From CAZCFB01 sp964511535 (GTDB lineage Bacteria; Myxococcota_A; Polyangia; GCA-2747355; CAZCFB01): a stretch of DNA of 64,000 nt. The position numbers and the translations under genes are program-made. Positions within the stretch are counted from its first letter, which is position 1, and each line of letters starts with the position of its first letter. This document shows positions 46,939-55,790 of the stretch, piece after piece. The notes beneath the pieces were generated by a model that saw nothing but the letters and a program-made list of their open reading frames with translations, ran no database searches and was not told where the DNA came from. The stretch is taken from the NCBI GenBank assembly GCA_964511535.1, contig CAZEFW010000018.1:1-64000 (forward strand). The letters are read 5' to 3'.

Positions 46939-48714
46939 TTGCTTTATAGACTCGCCTGCCTGACCAAGCCCATTCTGATCACCCTGTTGGCCGCCGCCCC
47001 CTCCCTGGCGCTGGCCACAGACGGCGGCCCGCCGCCTGACGCCGCGGCCCCGAAGGTGTGCAACGCCACTTGCGTGGCCAGCGCCAAGCACCTGTGCGCC
47101 TACGACTCGAAGCGCAAGCGATGCGTGGAGTGCACAGCGGATGTGCACTGCGCCAAGAACCCGGCGGCGTTCGGCTCGACCTGCGACACCAGCCTCGGCA
47201 TCTGCACATGCTCCACCTCCAGCGGGCAATCCTGCGCGGGCAAGGTGCCGGGCACGCGGTGCATCTCCACGCCCTATTCGCCCCTGTGCGGTTGCTCCAG
47301 CGGGGCGGACTGTGGCCCGACGCGCAAGTGCCTGGGCCAGGCCTTCGGGGTGAAGGTCTGCGCGGCGCCGTGCAAGGTGGACAAGGACTGCCCCGAGCCG
47401 TCCCGACCGTTCTGCGTCCCGGCCAGCGGCGCGTGCGTGGCCTGCCGCACCGCCGGCGACTGCCACGGCCCCTTTACGCCCCGTTGCGATGCCACCCTGG
47501 GCCGCTGCGTCCAGTGCCTGACCGACGGCCAGTGCACCGGCGCTGGCAAGCCCCGCTGCGACCGCAAGACGGGCAAGTGCGAGCAGTGCACCGACGACAC
47601 CCAATGCCCCGGCGCGACCGGCGAGGGCGCGAAGTGCCTGCTGGGCGGGCTGGGCAACAAGCGGTGCGGCTGCAAGACGGACCAGGACTGCGCGGGCAAC
47701 AAGTACGGCCCCACCTGCGACGCGGCCACGGGGCTTTGCTCCTGCGCGGCTGACACCCAGTGCAAGGCGCCCCTGCTCAGGTGCGCGCCGGTGTTCGTCG
47801 GCGCGGCGCGCAAGCGCTGCACAGGCACCTGCAGCGACAACAAGCAGTGCGGCGCCGGGCTGCGCTGCCTGGTCACCAGCGGGGGGGTGTGCGGCGAGTG
47901 CAACAAGGACGCCCACTGCGCTGGATCGGCGCGCCCCTTTTGCGATGCCAAGCAGCGCCGCTGCGTGGCGTGCAAGGTGGACAGCGACTGCACCTCCAAG
48001 TCGGCGCCCCTGTGTGACGCGAAGCTGGGCAAGTGCGTGGCGTGCAAGACCACCGCGGATTGCAAGGCCTCGGCCGACGGCGCGATCTGCGCGGCGGGCG
48101 CCTGCACCTGCGCAGCGGACAGCGACTGCGCCGGCGTCGGACGCTGGGGGGCGAAGTGCGTCTCCCACGGCGGGATCAAGCGGTGCGGCTGCGCTGCCGC
48201 TTCCCAGTGCAAGGGGAACGTCAACGGCGGCGCCTGCGCCCTGCCGGTGGGCAAGTGCAGTTGCAAGGCGGACACCGAGTGCAAGGCGGGGGTGGCCAAG
48301 TGTCGGTCGGCCTACCCGGGCGCCAAGTACAAGGTGTGCCTGGACCTGTGCAAGAAGGACAGCGACTGCGCCAGCAAGGAGACCCCGCGGTGTGACACCA
48401 AGACCGGCCACTGCGTGACCTGCACCGCCGACGCCCACTGCGCCGCCACGCCCTGGGAGAAGCGGTGCGACACGACGCGGCGGCGCTGCGTGGAGTGCGT
48501 GACCAACGCCCACTGCACCAGCTCCACGCTGGGCAAGAACTGCAAGGGCGGGCTGTGCGTCTGCGGCACCAGCGCCGACTGCGCGGGCAACGTGCACGGG
48601 CCGGTGTGCGACAAGAAGTACCGGTCCTGCACCTGCACGACCGACAAGGAGTGCGCCGCCGGTAAGAAGTGCAAGCAGAGCAAGCTGGGGACGAAGGTCA
48701 AGCTGTGCCAGTGA
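46939..48714 (+). CDS. Secreted protein with multiple Cys-rich Dickkopf-like repeats
   Basis: A 591-residue protein with a signal peptide (PILITLLAAAPSLALA) and then about 14 units of 30-45 residues with patterns such as CxxDxxC and RRCVxCxxDxxC (CTADVHCAKNPAAFGSTC, CVACKVDSDC, CVECVTNAHC). Nearly a tenth of the residues are Cys. These units resemble Dickkopf-N-like/EGF-like modules found in large numbers in myxobacterial secreted proteins. There is no transmembrane tail and no enzyme domain. TTG 46939 is the start, with GAGG 10 bases upstream. The stop overlaps the GTG of the arylsulfotransferase-like gene, so they are likely co-transcribed. Confidence 0.65.
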   Translation: MLYRLACLTKPILITLLAAAPSLALATDGGPPPDAAAPKVCNATCVASAKHLCAYDSKRKRCVECTADVHCAKNPAAFGSTCDTSLGICTCSTSSGQSCAGKVPGTRCISTPYSPLCGCSSGADCGPTRKCLGQAFGVKVCAAPCKVDKDCPEPSRPFCVPASGACVACRTAGDCHGPFTPRCDATLGRCVQCLTDGQCTGAGKPRCDRKTGKCEQCTDDTQCPGATGEGAKCLLGGLGNKRCGCKTDQDCAGNKYGPTCDAATGLCSCAADTQCKAPLLRCAPVFVGAARKRCTGTCSDNKQCGAGLRCLVTSGGVCGECNKDAHCAGSARPFCDAKQRRCVACKVDSDCTSKSAPLCDAKLGKCVACKTTADCKASADGAICAAGACTCAADSDCAGVGRWGAKCVSHGGIKRCGCAAASQCKGNVNGGACALPVGKCSCKADTECKAGVAKCRSAYPGAKYKVCLDLCKKDSDCASKETPRCDTKTGHCVTCTADAHCAATPWEKRCDTTRRRCVECVTNAHCTSSTLGKNCKGGLCVCGTSADCAGNVHGPVCDKKYRSCTCTTDKECAAGKKCKQSKLGTKVKLCQ

Positions 48715-50273
48715 GGGGCGCGAATCGCGGCCGGTGGTTGGCCGGCTGCCTTGTGGTGATCTGGGCGGCCGCGGCCTGCTCCGACGACGTCGAGCCGCAG
48801 CTTGACCGGGGGGTGGACAGCGGCCCTGACAGCGCCGCGCCCGACGCCGAGCCGGCGGACCTGGCGCCCGACGCGCCGCTCCCCCCGCTGACCCTGGGCA
48901 AGGTGTCCGTGGAGGACAACCCGCGCAGCGTGCTCTCCTGCTTCGTCTCCTTCTCCACCAGCGTCGCGGCGCTGCCCTTCGTCGAGTTCACCCGCGCGGG
49001 GGCGCCTTCGGTGCGCGTGCGTGTGGATGGCCCGGTCCCGGGGACCAAGCACCGGGTGCTGGTGTTCGGCATGCACGCGAGCAAGGCCCACAGCCTGGTG
49101 GCCGGCGCCCGCTCGCTGCTTGACGGCAGCGAGAAGCGCGCCGCCGCGGTGAAGTACACCACCGCGGCGCTGCCAGCCTTCTTGCCCCGGGCGGAGGTGC
49201 TGGTCCATGACCGGCGGCGGGCTCAGCACGGCTGGACCTTGATGACCGTGAGCGCCGGCGACCGGGAGAACAACACCGTGACCATGGATCCGTACTTCAC
49301 GCCGACGGCGGTGATGTACGACATGGACGGCGAGCCCGTGTGGTACCGGGTGCACGGCCTGCCGCGCCTGGGCGACACCCGCTACAGCGACGGGCGCGTG
49401 CTGGTGCAGAGCATGGGCAGCATCAACGAGCCGAAGCTGTCGGCCATGGAGGTGGACCTGTCAGGGGCGGTGGTGTGGCGCGGCCCGATGCAGCCGGAGC
49501 GCAACGTGCACGGCCACTTCAACCACCACTTCGAGCGGCTGCCCGACGGCAACTACATCGCGCTGAAGAACGCGTTCTACCGGCGGGTCCTGGGCGACGT
49601 CATCGTGGTGATGAAGCCGAACCACAAGGAGATCTGGACCTGGAGCACCTTCGACCACATCAAGCCGGATCTCGGCAAGTGGGACGGCAAGGGGAACTTC
49701 GACTACACCCACGGCAACTCGGTGGTGATGGACGCCGATCGGGGCGTGGTCTACTACAACGCGCGCCACCAGGACATGGTGTACAAGATCCGCATGTCCA
49801 CCGGGAAGGTGATCTGGCGCCTGGGCGAGGGCGGCACCTTCAAGGCGGACCCGAAGGTGAAGTACCCCTGGTTCCTCAAGGCCCACGGCGTGGAGGTGCA
49901 GCCCAACGGCAACGTGCTGGTCTATGACAACGGCATGAAGAGCCGGGGCTGGTCCCGGGCGGTGGAGTACGAGCTCGACCTGGCGAAGAAGACCTCGCGA
50001 GTCGCCTGGCAGTACAGCGGCTTCCCCAACAAGAGCTGGATGACCCTCTACTGGGGCGACGCCGATCGTCTGCCCAACGGCAACACGCTGATCACCGCCG
50101 GCACCTGGGTCAAGGGCCAGCGCAGCCACATCTTCGAGGTGACACCCGACTGGCGCAGGGTGTGGGAGATCCGCTTGCCCAAGGTGAAGCAGACCGGGCG
50201 CAGCGTGGGCGTCTACAACAGCCAGCGCATGACTCCGCCGCTGACCATCACCCGAACCTCCGGCGGGAAATGA
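48711..50273 (+). CDS. Arylsulfotransferase (ASST)-like lipoprotein, copy 1
   Basis: A 520-residue protein. The signal peptide has lipobox AAAC, followed by an Asp/Pro linker (DSAAPDAEPADLAPDAPLPP). A fibronectin-like domain (about 60-150) precedes a six-bladed propeller of the ASST family, which moves sulfate between phenols with a His intermediate. Candidate active-site His residues are in HGHFNHHFERL (267-273), YTHGNSV (334) and KAHGVEV (392); Tyr and Arg residues are nearby. YDMDGEPVWY and GDADRLPNGNTLI are typical repeats. GTG 48711 overlaps the previous stop (GTGA). A paralogue follows after 4 bases. Activity on phenols, versus another role of the fold, is not shown. Confidence 0.75.
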   Translation: MRGANRGRWLAGCLVVIWAAAACSDDVEPQLDRGVDSGPDSAAPDAEPADLAPDAPLPPLTLGKVSVEDNPRSVLSCFVSFSTSVAALPFVEFTRAGAPSVRVRVDGPVPGTKHRVLVFGMHASKAHSLVAGARSLLDGSEKRAAAVKYTTAALPAFLPRAEVLVHDRRRAQHGWTLMTVSAGDRENNTVTMDPYFTPTAVMYDMDGEPVWYRVHGLPRLGDTRYSDGRVLVQSMGSINEPKLSAMEVDLSGAVVWRGPMQPERNVHGHFNHHFERLPDGNYIALKNAFYRRVLGDVIVVMKPNHKEIWTWSTFDHIKPDLGKWDGKGNFDYTHGNSVVMDADRGVVYYNARHQDMVYKIRMSTGKVIWRLGEGGTFKADPKVKYPWFLKAHGVEVQPNGNVLVYDNGMKSRGWSRAVEYELDLAKKTSRVAWQYSGFPNKSWMTLYWGDADRLPNGNTLITAGTWVKGQRSHIFEVTPDWRRVWEIRLPKVKQTGRSVGVYNSQRMTPPLTITRTSGGK

Positions 50274-50277
50274 AGCC

Positions 50278-51777
50278 ATGACCCTGCGCCCCCATAACCC
50301 CCTGGCCCTGGCCCCGGTCCTGGCCCTGGCCCTCCTTGCCCTCGCCCTCCCCGCCTGCGACGAGCCGGCCAGCAAGCCGACCCCCGACGCCGGCCCCGCC
50401 GGCCCGCTCCAGATCAGCGCGCTGAAGCTCACCCCCAACAGCACCAACGTGCTCTCCTTCACGGTCACCTGGAAGACCGACCGCCCGGCCACCTCCACCG
50501 TGGAGTTCGGCAAGACCGGCAGCCTGACCCACCGGGTGCGCAACGCCACCCTCACCACCGACCACAAGGTGCTGGTCATCGGCCTTCACGAGCGCACCGC
50601 CTACGCCTGGCGCGCCCTGTCCGAGGCCGCCGACGGCGCCCGGGCAGCCTCGGCAGCGGCCAGCTACACCACCAGCCCGCTGCCGTCCTACATCCCCTAC
50701 GGCAAGGTGGTGGTCCACGACCGCCGCCGGGCGTACGCCGGCTGGACGCTGATGTCGGTCAACGCCTGCAAGCGCAGCGGCCTGATCATCACCTGGGACC
50801 AGGACTTCCCGCCCACCGCCGTGATGTACGACATGGACGGCCGGCCGGTCTGGTACAACGCCCACGGCCTGGGGCGCATCGGCGACGTGCGGTTCTACGG
50901 CGACCGGATCCTGGCCCAGAGCATGGCCGACGTGGTGGAGAAGAAGCCCGCCGCCGTGGAGGTGGACCTGGCCGGCGAGGTGCTGTGGAAGGGGCCGAAC
51001 CAGCCCCTGCTCCAGGTGGACGGCTCATACCACCACCACTTCGAGAAGCTGCCCGGCGGCACCTACCTCGCCGCCATGTCACGACAGATCGACAAGACCG
51101 TGGGTGACGTGATGGTGGAGATGGACAGCGCCCACAAGGTGCTCTGGTCCTGGAGCGCGTTCGAGCACCTGCGCCCGGACGTGACCCAGGACAAGAGCTC
51201 CTACGGCATCTACGCCTGGACCCACATCAACGCCGCGGTGATGAACAGCGCCTCGGACTGGGTACTGCTCGGGGCGCGCAACGTGAGCACGATCTACAAG
51301 GTCAAGAAGAGCACCGGAGAGATCCTCTGGGCGCTGGGCGCCGGCGGCGACTTCGCCCCGGATCCCGACGCCGCCCACCCCTGGTTCCAGCAGCCCCACG
51401 GCCTGGAGGTGCTGCCCGACGGCAACCTGATCATGCTGGACAACGGCTTGATCGGGCGCGGCTTCGCCCGGGCCATCGAGTACGCCATCGACGAGGAGGC
51501 GCGCACCTCGCGCATCGTCTGGCAGTACCGCGGCGGCGAGGACCACCGGTTCTTCTCCAACTACTGGGGCGATGCGGATCGGCTGCCCAACGGCAACACC
51601 GTCATCGCGGTGGGCACCTGGAAGACCGGCGCGTCGAGCCGCTTCTTCGAGGTCACCCGCGCCGGGCAGATGGTCTGGGAGCTGCAGCTGCCGCCCCGGG
51701 CGTCAACCGGCACCTCGGTGGGCGCTTACAACCTGCAGCGCCTCGACCCCCCCCTGGTCGAGCGTATCCCCCGGTGA
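50278..51777 (+). CDS. Arylsulfotransferase (ASST)-like lipoprotein, copy 2
   Basis: A 499-residue paralogue of the preceding gene. The signal peptide has lipobox LPAC (Cys25) and a short linker. The same domain order follows: a fibronectin-like domain (FTVTWKTDRPATSTVEFG), then the propeller with YDMDGRPVWYNAHG, SYHHHFEKLPGG, YAWTHINAAV and QPHGLEVLPDGN. Compared with copy 1, HGHFNHHFERL is DGSYHHHFEKL and THGNSV is THINAA, so one His is kept at each site but the surroundings differ and the substrate may too. ATG 50278 has only a weak binding site and lies 4 bases after the first stop. Tandem duplication is clear. Confidence 0.75.
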   Translation: MTLRPHNPLALAPVLALALLALALPACDEPASKPTPDAGPAGPLQISALKLTPNSTNVLSFTVTWKTDRPATSTVEFGKTGSLTHRVRNATLTTDHKVLVIGLHERTAYAWRALSEAADGARAASAAASYTTSPLPSYIPYGKVVVHDRRRAYAGWTLMSVNACKRSGLIITWDQDFPPTAVMYDMDGRPVWYNAHGLGRIGDVRFYGDRILAQSMADVVEKKPAAVEVDLAGEVLWKGPNQPLLQVDGSYHHHFEKLPGGTYLAAMSRQIDKTVGDVMVEMDSAHKVLWSWSAFEHLRPDVTQDKSSYGIYAWTHINAAVMNSASDWVLLGARNVSTIYKVKKSTGEILWALGAGGDFAPDPDAAHPWFQQPHGLEVLPDGNLIMLDNGLIGRGFARAIEYAIDEEARTSRIVWQYRGGEDHRFFSNYWGDADRLPNGNTVIAVGTWKTGASSRFFEVTRAGQMVWELQLPPRASTGTSVGAYNLQRLDPPLVERIPR

Positions 51778-53600
51778 TCGGGGGACGCGTGAGCGAACCT
51801 GAACAGCCCGCTGCCCCTGCCCCGCTTTGCTGGTGGGCGCCGTCCGGTCCATCGCGGCCGCCGGGCGCGCTGGAGCTGGCGGCCTGGGCCGCCCTGCTGG
51901 CCTGGCTCTGGATCTCCCGGTGGACCGTCTGCCCGGGGGTGCTCTACGAGTGGGACTCGGTAAACTACGCCCTGGGCGCCGCGGACTTCGACGTCTTCAA
52001 CCACCAGCCCCACCCGCCGGGCTACCCGCTTTACACCCTGCTCTTGCGCTGCCTGGGCGTGCTCACGCCGGGCTCGGAGACGGCCCCCTTCCTGCTGGCA
52101 AACGGCCTTTTCGGCAGCGCCACCCTGCTGCTGATGGGCTGGATGCTCCGGCGGCACCTCGGCCCCGCCGGCGCGCTGCTGGCGGCCGCCACCTTCTCGG
52201 TCTGCCCCCAGTTCTGGCACCAGGGCGCCGTGTCCACCGCCTACGTCGCCGAGTGCTTCTGCAGCGTCGGGTGCATGGCCGTGGCGCTGGCCCTGGTGCG
52301 GCGGGAGCTCCGCCCCGCCCCGGCGGCGCTGGTGGCGGCGCTGCTGCTGGGCGTGCGCCCCAGCGGCGCCCTGTCCTTCATGCCGCTGCTGTTGCTGGCG
52401 CTCTACATGAGCTGGCCCGGCTGGCGCGGGTTGCTTGTGGCCGCGGCGACCTTCAGCGGCGGGTGCGCGCTCTGGTTCTTTCCCATGGTGGCCCTTGGCG
52501 AGGGGTGGGCCCGCTACTGGGAGGCCACCTCCGCCCTGTACGCATGGCAACAGGACACCATGGCCAGCGTCTCGGCGGTGTACAACGGCTCGGTGCTGCT
52601 GCGGTTCCTGACCGACGGCATGAACCTGCTGCTGGTGGCGCTGCTGCTCAACGCGGCCGCGGCCGTGGCCGTGGCGCGCGGCCCGGGTTGGCGCCGCACC
52701 TGCGCGCTGCTGGCCGCCTGGTTCCTGCCCGGGGCCTCCATCTACACCTTCTACCACCTGGCCAAGAGCGGCTACGTGCTGACCCTGATGCCCATCTCCT
52801 TCGTGGCCACGGGGCTCGCCCTGGGCGCCGCCACGCGCGCCCTGCCCCGGCGCTGGGCCAGGGGCTTGTTGGCGATCAACGGCGTGGTGCTGGCGCTCTA
52901 CCTGGCGCTGAACATCAGCGCCTTCTACCTCGCGGTGCCTGCCGAGCTGCACCGCCACCGCGCGGCGCGGATCCCGCTCCCCGACCCGGTGCTGCTGCTG
53001 GGAGACTACGGGCGCCTCGGCCTGCAGTATCAGACCTACCCCCAGCGCCAGATCAAGCGCATCATCGGCAGCCTCGATCGGGACCGGGACCTGGTCCTCT
53101 TCCTGTTCGGCGCCCACGAGCTGCACCGCATCGCCATGTTCCACCACCCGGATCATCGGATCATCGCCACCTCTCTGGGACACCTGCGCGCCCTGTCGCG
53201 CCCGCGGTCCGCGCACTGGCCCGGCAGCTTCGGCGAGTTCCAGACCGACGTGCTGCGGCCCATGCAGCACGAGCCGTCGCCCCCCCGGGCGACCTGCGTG
53301 CACGCGCTTTACGACCGGCTGGTGCTGGGGCGCGGCGGCACGGAGCTGGAGCTCCCGCTGGGGCGCGCGGCCAGGCCCCGCCGCCTGATCATCGTCTACC
53401 CCGCGCCGGAGACGCGGGTCCGCCTCGGGCTCGGCGTGGAGCTCGAGGCCCGGCCCCACGTGGGCGGCGGCTTCCACGCCGTGGAGGTCACCACCCCCGG
53501 GCTGAAGGAGAGCCTGGCGATCCAGGACAACGACGCCGGGGAGCGGCTGCGCGCCTGCTTCGAGCGGCCTGACGGGGCCGCGGCCGCGGCTCGACGCTGA
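51774..53600 (+). CDS. Multi-pass membrane glycosyltransferase-like protein
   Basis: A 608-residue membrane protein of the GT-C type. After the first helix there is LYEWDSVNYALG with the acidic residue, then FNHQPHPPGYPLYTLLLR, a pattern of DUF2723/PMT-like enzymes. About ten helices follow, then a soluble 200-residue C-terminal part. It probably adds a sugar to a lipid or protein outside the membrane. GTG 51774 overlaps the previous stop (GTGA); GTG 51789 with GGGGGA before it is an alternative. The context with arylsulfotransferases suggests a sulfated or decorated surface glycan, which is inference. Confidence 0.68.
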   Translation: MIGGRVSEPEQPAAPAPLCWWAPSGPSRPPGALELAAWAALLAWLWISRWTVCPGVLYEWDSVNYALGAADFDVFNHQPHPPGYPLYTLLLRCLGVLTPGSETAPFLLANGLFGSATLLLMGWMLRRHLGPAGALLAAATFSVCPQFWHQGAVSTAYVAECFCSVGCMAVALALVRRELRPAPAALVAALLLGVRPSGALSFMPLLLLALYMSWPGWRGLLVAAATFSGGCALWFFPMVALGEGWARYWEATSALYAWQQDTMASVSAVYNGSVLLRFLTDGMNLLLVALLLNAAAAVAVARGPGWRRTCALLAAWFLPGASIYTFYHLAKSGYVLTLMPISFVATGLALGAATRALPRRWARGLLAINGVVLALYLALNISAFYLAVPAELHRHRAARIPLPDPVLLLGDYGRLGLQYQTYPQRQIKRIIGSLDRDRDLVLFLFGAHELHRIAMFHHPDHRIIATSLGHLRALSRPRSAHWPGSFGEFQTDVLRPMQHEPSPPRATCVHALYDRLVLGRGGTELELPLGRAARPRRLIIVYPAPETRVRLGLGVELEARPHVGGGFHAVEVTTPGLKESLAIQDNDAGERLRACFERPDGAAAAARR

Positions 53601-53606
53601 TATACT
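53598..53606 (+). promoter_or_regulatory. Extended -10 promoter for the KAS III-sulfotransferase pair
   Basis: TGA-TATACT gives a TG-N-type extended -10 box in an AT-rich patch that interrupts GC-rich sequence. No -35 box is seen. A leader of about 40 bases reaches ATG 53654, which has TAGGAG. Confidence 0.5.
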
Positions 53607-53653
53607 ATGTAAAGAAATTGGCGAAGATTACGCCCGGTTGATATAGGAGAATT

Positions 53654-54679
53654 ATGTCTTTTCCAGAGGTCTACCTGTCGAAACCCTCCATCAACCTGCC
53701 AGGCGAGCGGCTGCACAACGACGACGTGCTGGCCGAGATCAAGGCCAACTACCGCGGCGATCCCAACGTCTGGCCCATCATCCAGGGCGCGGTGCTGAAG
53801 ATCTTCGAGCGCTGCAACTCCCGCTACCGCTACATCCAGCGGGACCCCTCGGTGCGTGTGGGCGACATCGCCGCGTCCGCCGCCAGCGAGTGCATGGAGG
53901 CGTGCGGGGTGACCGCCGATGACATCGATCTGGTTGTCTACGGCGGCATCGCCCGGGAGTACTTCGAGCCGGCGACAGCCATGGAGGTCTCGGCCAAGAT
54001 CGGCCTGGAGCAGGTGCACGCTTTCGACGTCACCAGCGCCTGCGTGGGGCAGCTGGAGGGGATCCACATCGCCTCGTCGTTCCTGGGGTTGTACCCCGAG
54101 TACCGCAACGCCCTGGTGGTCTCGGGCGAGCTGACCCGGCAGTTCCTCGGCTACGAGGTGCAGACGCCGGAGGAGCTGGAGTACAAGCTGGCCGGCATGA
54201 CCATCGGCAACGCGGCCGCCGCCTGGCTGGTGGGCCGGAAGCCCTACGCCGACGGGAGCGCGCGCCTCATCGCCGCCAACAACTACTCCCTGCCCCAGAA
54301 CTGGGGCCTCTGCTCGGCGCCCATCGACGGCACCTTCACGTCCTACTCGCACGAGCTGTTCAAGCTGAACATCCATGTGCCGCCGGAGCTGGCCCGGGTG
54401 ATCCACAAGGCCGGCTGGACTCCGGAGCAGGTGAAACACTTCGTCTTCCACCAGCCGAGCGAGTTCATGAATCACAAGGTCCTGGTGGAGCTGGGCGTCG
54501 ACCCGGAGCGCGGGCTCGGCACCCACAACCTGTACGGCAACACCTCGTCCACCACCGTGGCGCTCAACATGCACGAGCTGCTCAAGCAGCGCGAGTTCGC
54601 CGCCGACGACAAGGTGATCTACAGCTCCGCCGCGGCGGGCTTCAGCATGGTGACCCTGGCCGGCATCTGGACCACCTGA
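53654..54679 (+). CDS. Beta-ketoacyl-ACP synthase III-like protein
   Basis: A 341-residue thiolase-fold condensing enzyme. The FabH-type catalytic triad is present: Cys130 in FDVTSACVGQ, His266 in VFHQPSEF and Asn296 in YGNTSSTTVA. FabH joins acyl-CoA to malonyl-ACP; many relatives serve polyketide, lipid-head or alkene pathways. The N-terminus (YLSKPSINLPGERLHNDDVL) and the length suit the secondary-metabolism group more than housekeeping FabH. ATG 53654 has TAGGAG 7 bases upstream. The PAPS sulfotransferase gene follows after 10 bases, so the product may be a sulfated acyl compound (inference). No ACP or other fatty acid gene is near. Confidence 0.85.
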   Translation: MSFPEVYLSKPSINLPGERLHNDDVLAEIKANYRGDPNVWPIIQGAVLKIFERCNSRYRYIQRDPSVRVGDIAASAASECMEACGVTADDIDLVVYGGIAREYFEPATAMEVSAKIGLEQVHAFDVTSACVGQLEGIHIASSFLGLYPEYRNALVVSGELTRQFLGYEVQTPEELEYKLAGMTIGNAAAAWLVGRKPYADGSARLIAANNYSLPQNWGLCSAPIDGTFTSYSHELFKLNIHVPPELARVIHKAGWTPEQVKHFVFHQPSEFMNHKVLVELGVDPERGLGTHNLYGNTSSTTVALNMHELLKQREFAADDKVIYSSAAAGFSMVTLAGIWTT

Positions 54680-54689
54680 GGAGGAGGAA

Positions 54690-55790
54690 GTGCTGCGCTA
54701 CCTGAGGCTGTACCGCACCATCATCCGCACCTTCGGTTTTCGCGTCCGCCCCATCTTCACCTTCCTGCTCAAGCAGATCCACCGCCTCATCAGCGGCGGA
54801 ACCCGCGGGCTGGACCATGTGGTGTACCCCGGCTTCAAGAAGCGCAAGCTCGATCGGCCGATCTTCATCCTGGGCAACCCGCGCAGCGGCACCACCTTCG
54901 TGCACCGCTTCCTGCTCAACAGCCAGCGCCTGTGCGCGTTCGAGCTGTGGGAGATGCTGCTGCCCGCCATCACCGCGCGGCGCATGTTCGGCGGGGTCCT
55001 CAAGGCCCTCGCCCCGTTCAACCCGGCCCGCTATCACAGCTCCGAGGCCCACGAGACGAGCCTGCGGGACATCGAGACCGACGACGTCGCCTGGTTCATG
55101 CACGCGGTGGACGGGCCGTTTTTGTGGGCCTACTTTCACGCCTGGGAGGACACCTGGGGCAGCGAGCAGTCGAAGCGCGCCATGGACCTGGGGTACGACA
55201 CGGCCACCCGGGAGCGGCTGTTCCGCTACATGGAGGGGTGCTGGCGGCGCAACATGCACGCCAAGGACCGGGACCGGATCATCTGCAAGACCTCGGTGCT
55301 CAGCTCCCAGGCGGCGTACCTGCTGGAGCGCTACCCCGACGCCAAGCTGCTCTACCTGGTGCGCGATCCCATGTCCACCATCCCGTCGGGCATGTCCCTG
55401 CTCACCGGCGTGCTGGAGGGGGCCTACGACATCTGGAGCGGCACCAGCGCGGAGGCGCGGGAGCGCTACCTCGAGAACCTGTACCAGGCCAGCTGCTCCT
55501 GGTACCGCTCCTACCACGAGCTGGTGCAGAGCGGCGCCATCCGCCCCGAGCAGCACCTGGTGGTGCCCTACCCCTCCCTGCTCGCGGACCTGGAGGGGAC
55601 CATGACCCGCATCGCCGAGTTCACCGAGCTGGACCCGGTGCCCGAGTTCTGGGACAAGCTCAAGGCCCAGGCGGAGAAGCAGAAGACCCGCAAGAGCGGG
55701 CACAAGTACTCGCTGGAGAAGTTCGGCCTCACCGAGGAGCGCATCCGGAAGGACCTGGCGTTCGTTTACGACAACTACGAGGTGGAGTAG
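54690..55790 (+). CDS. PAPS-dependent sulfotransferase
   Basis: A 366-residue sulfotransferase. FILGNPRSGTTFVHRFLLNS (about 59-78) is the 5'-phosphosulfate loop that binds PAPS, and LLYLVRDPMSTIPSGMSLL (about 220-238) is the 3'-phosphate binding part. The family resembles Sulfotransfer_3, acting on lipids, sugars or small molecules. The basic, hydrophobic N-terminus may touch the membrane. GTG 54690 has GAGGAGGA just before it. It is cotranscribed with the KAS III gene and lies 1 kb from two arylsulfotransferase-like genes. The stop TAG touches the stop of the convergent TPR lipoprotein gene with no bases between. Confidence 0.85.
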   Translation: MLRYLRLYRTIIRTFGFRVRPIFTFLLKQIHRLISGGTRGLDHVVYPGFKKRKLDRPIFILGNPRSGTTFVHRFLLNSQRLCAFELWEMLLPAITARRMFGGVLKALAPFNPARYHSSEAHETSLRDIETDDVAWFMHAVDGPFLWAYFHAWEDTWGSEQSKRAMDLGYDTATRERLFRYMEGCWRRNMHAKDRDRIICKTSVLSSQAAYLLERYPDAKLLYLVRDPMSTIPSGMSLLTGVLEGAYDIWSGTSAEARERYLENLYQASCSWYRSYHELVQSGAIRPEQHLVVPYPSLLADLEGTMTRIAEFTELDPVPEFWDKLKAQAEKQKTRKSGHKYSLEKFGLTEERIRKDLAFVYDNYEVE

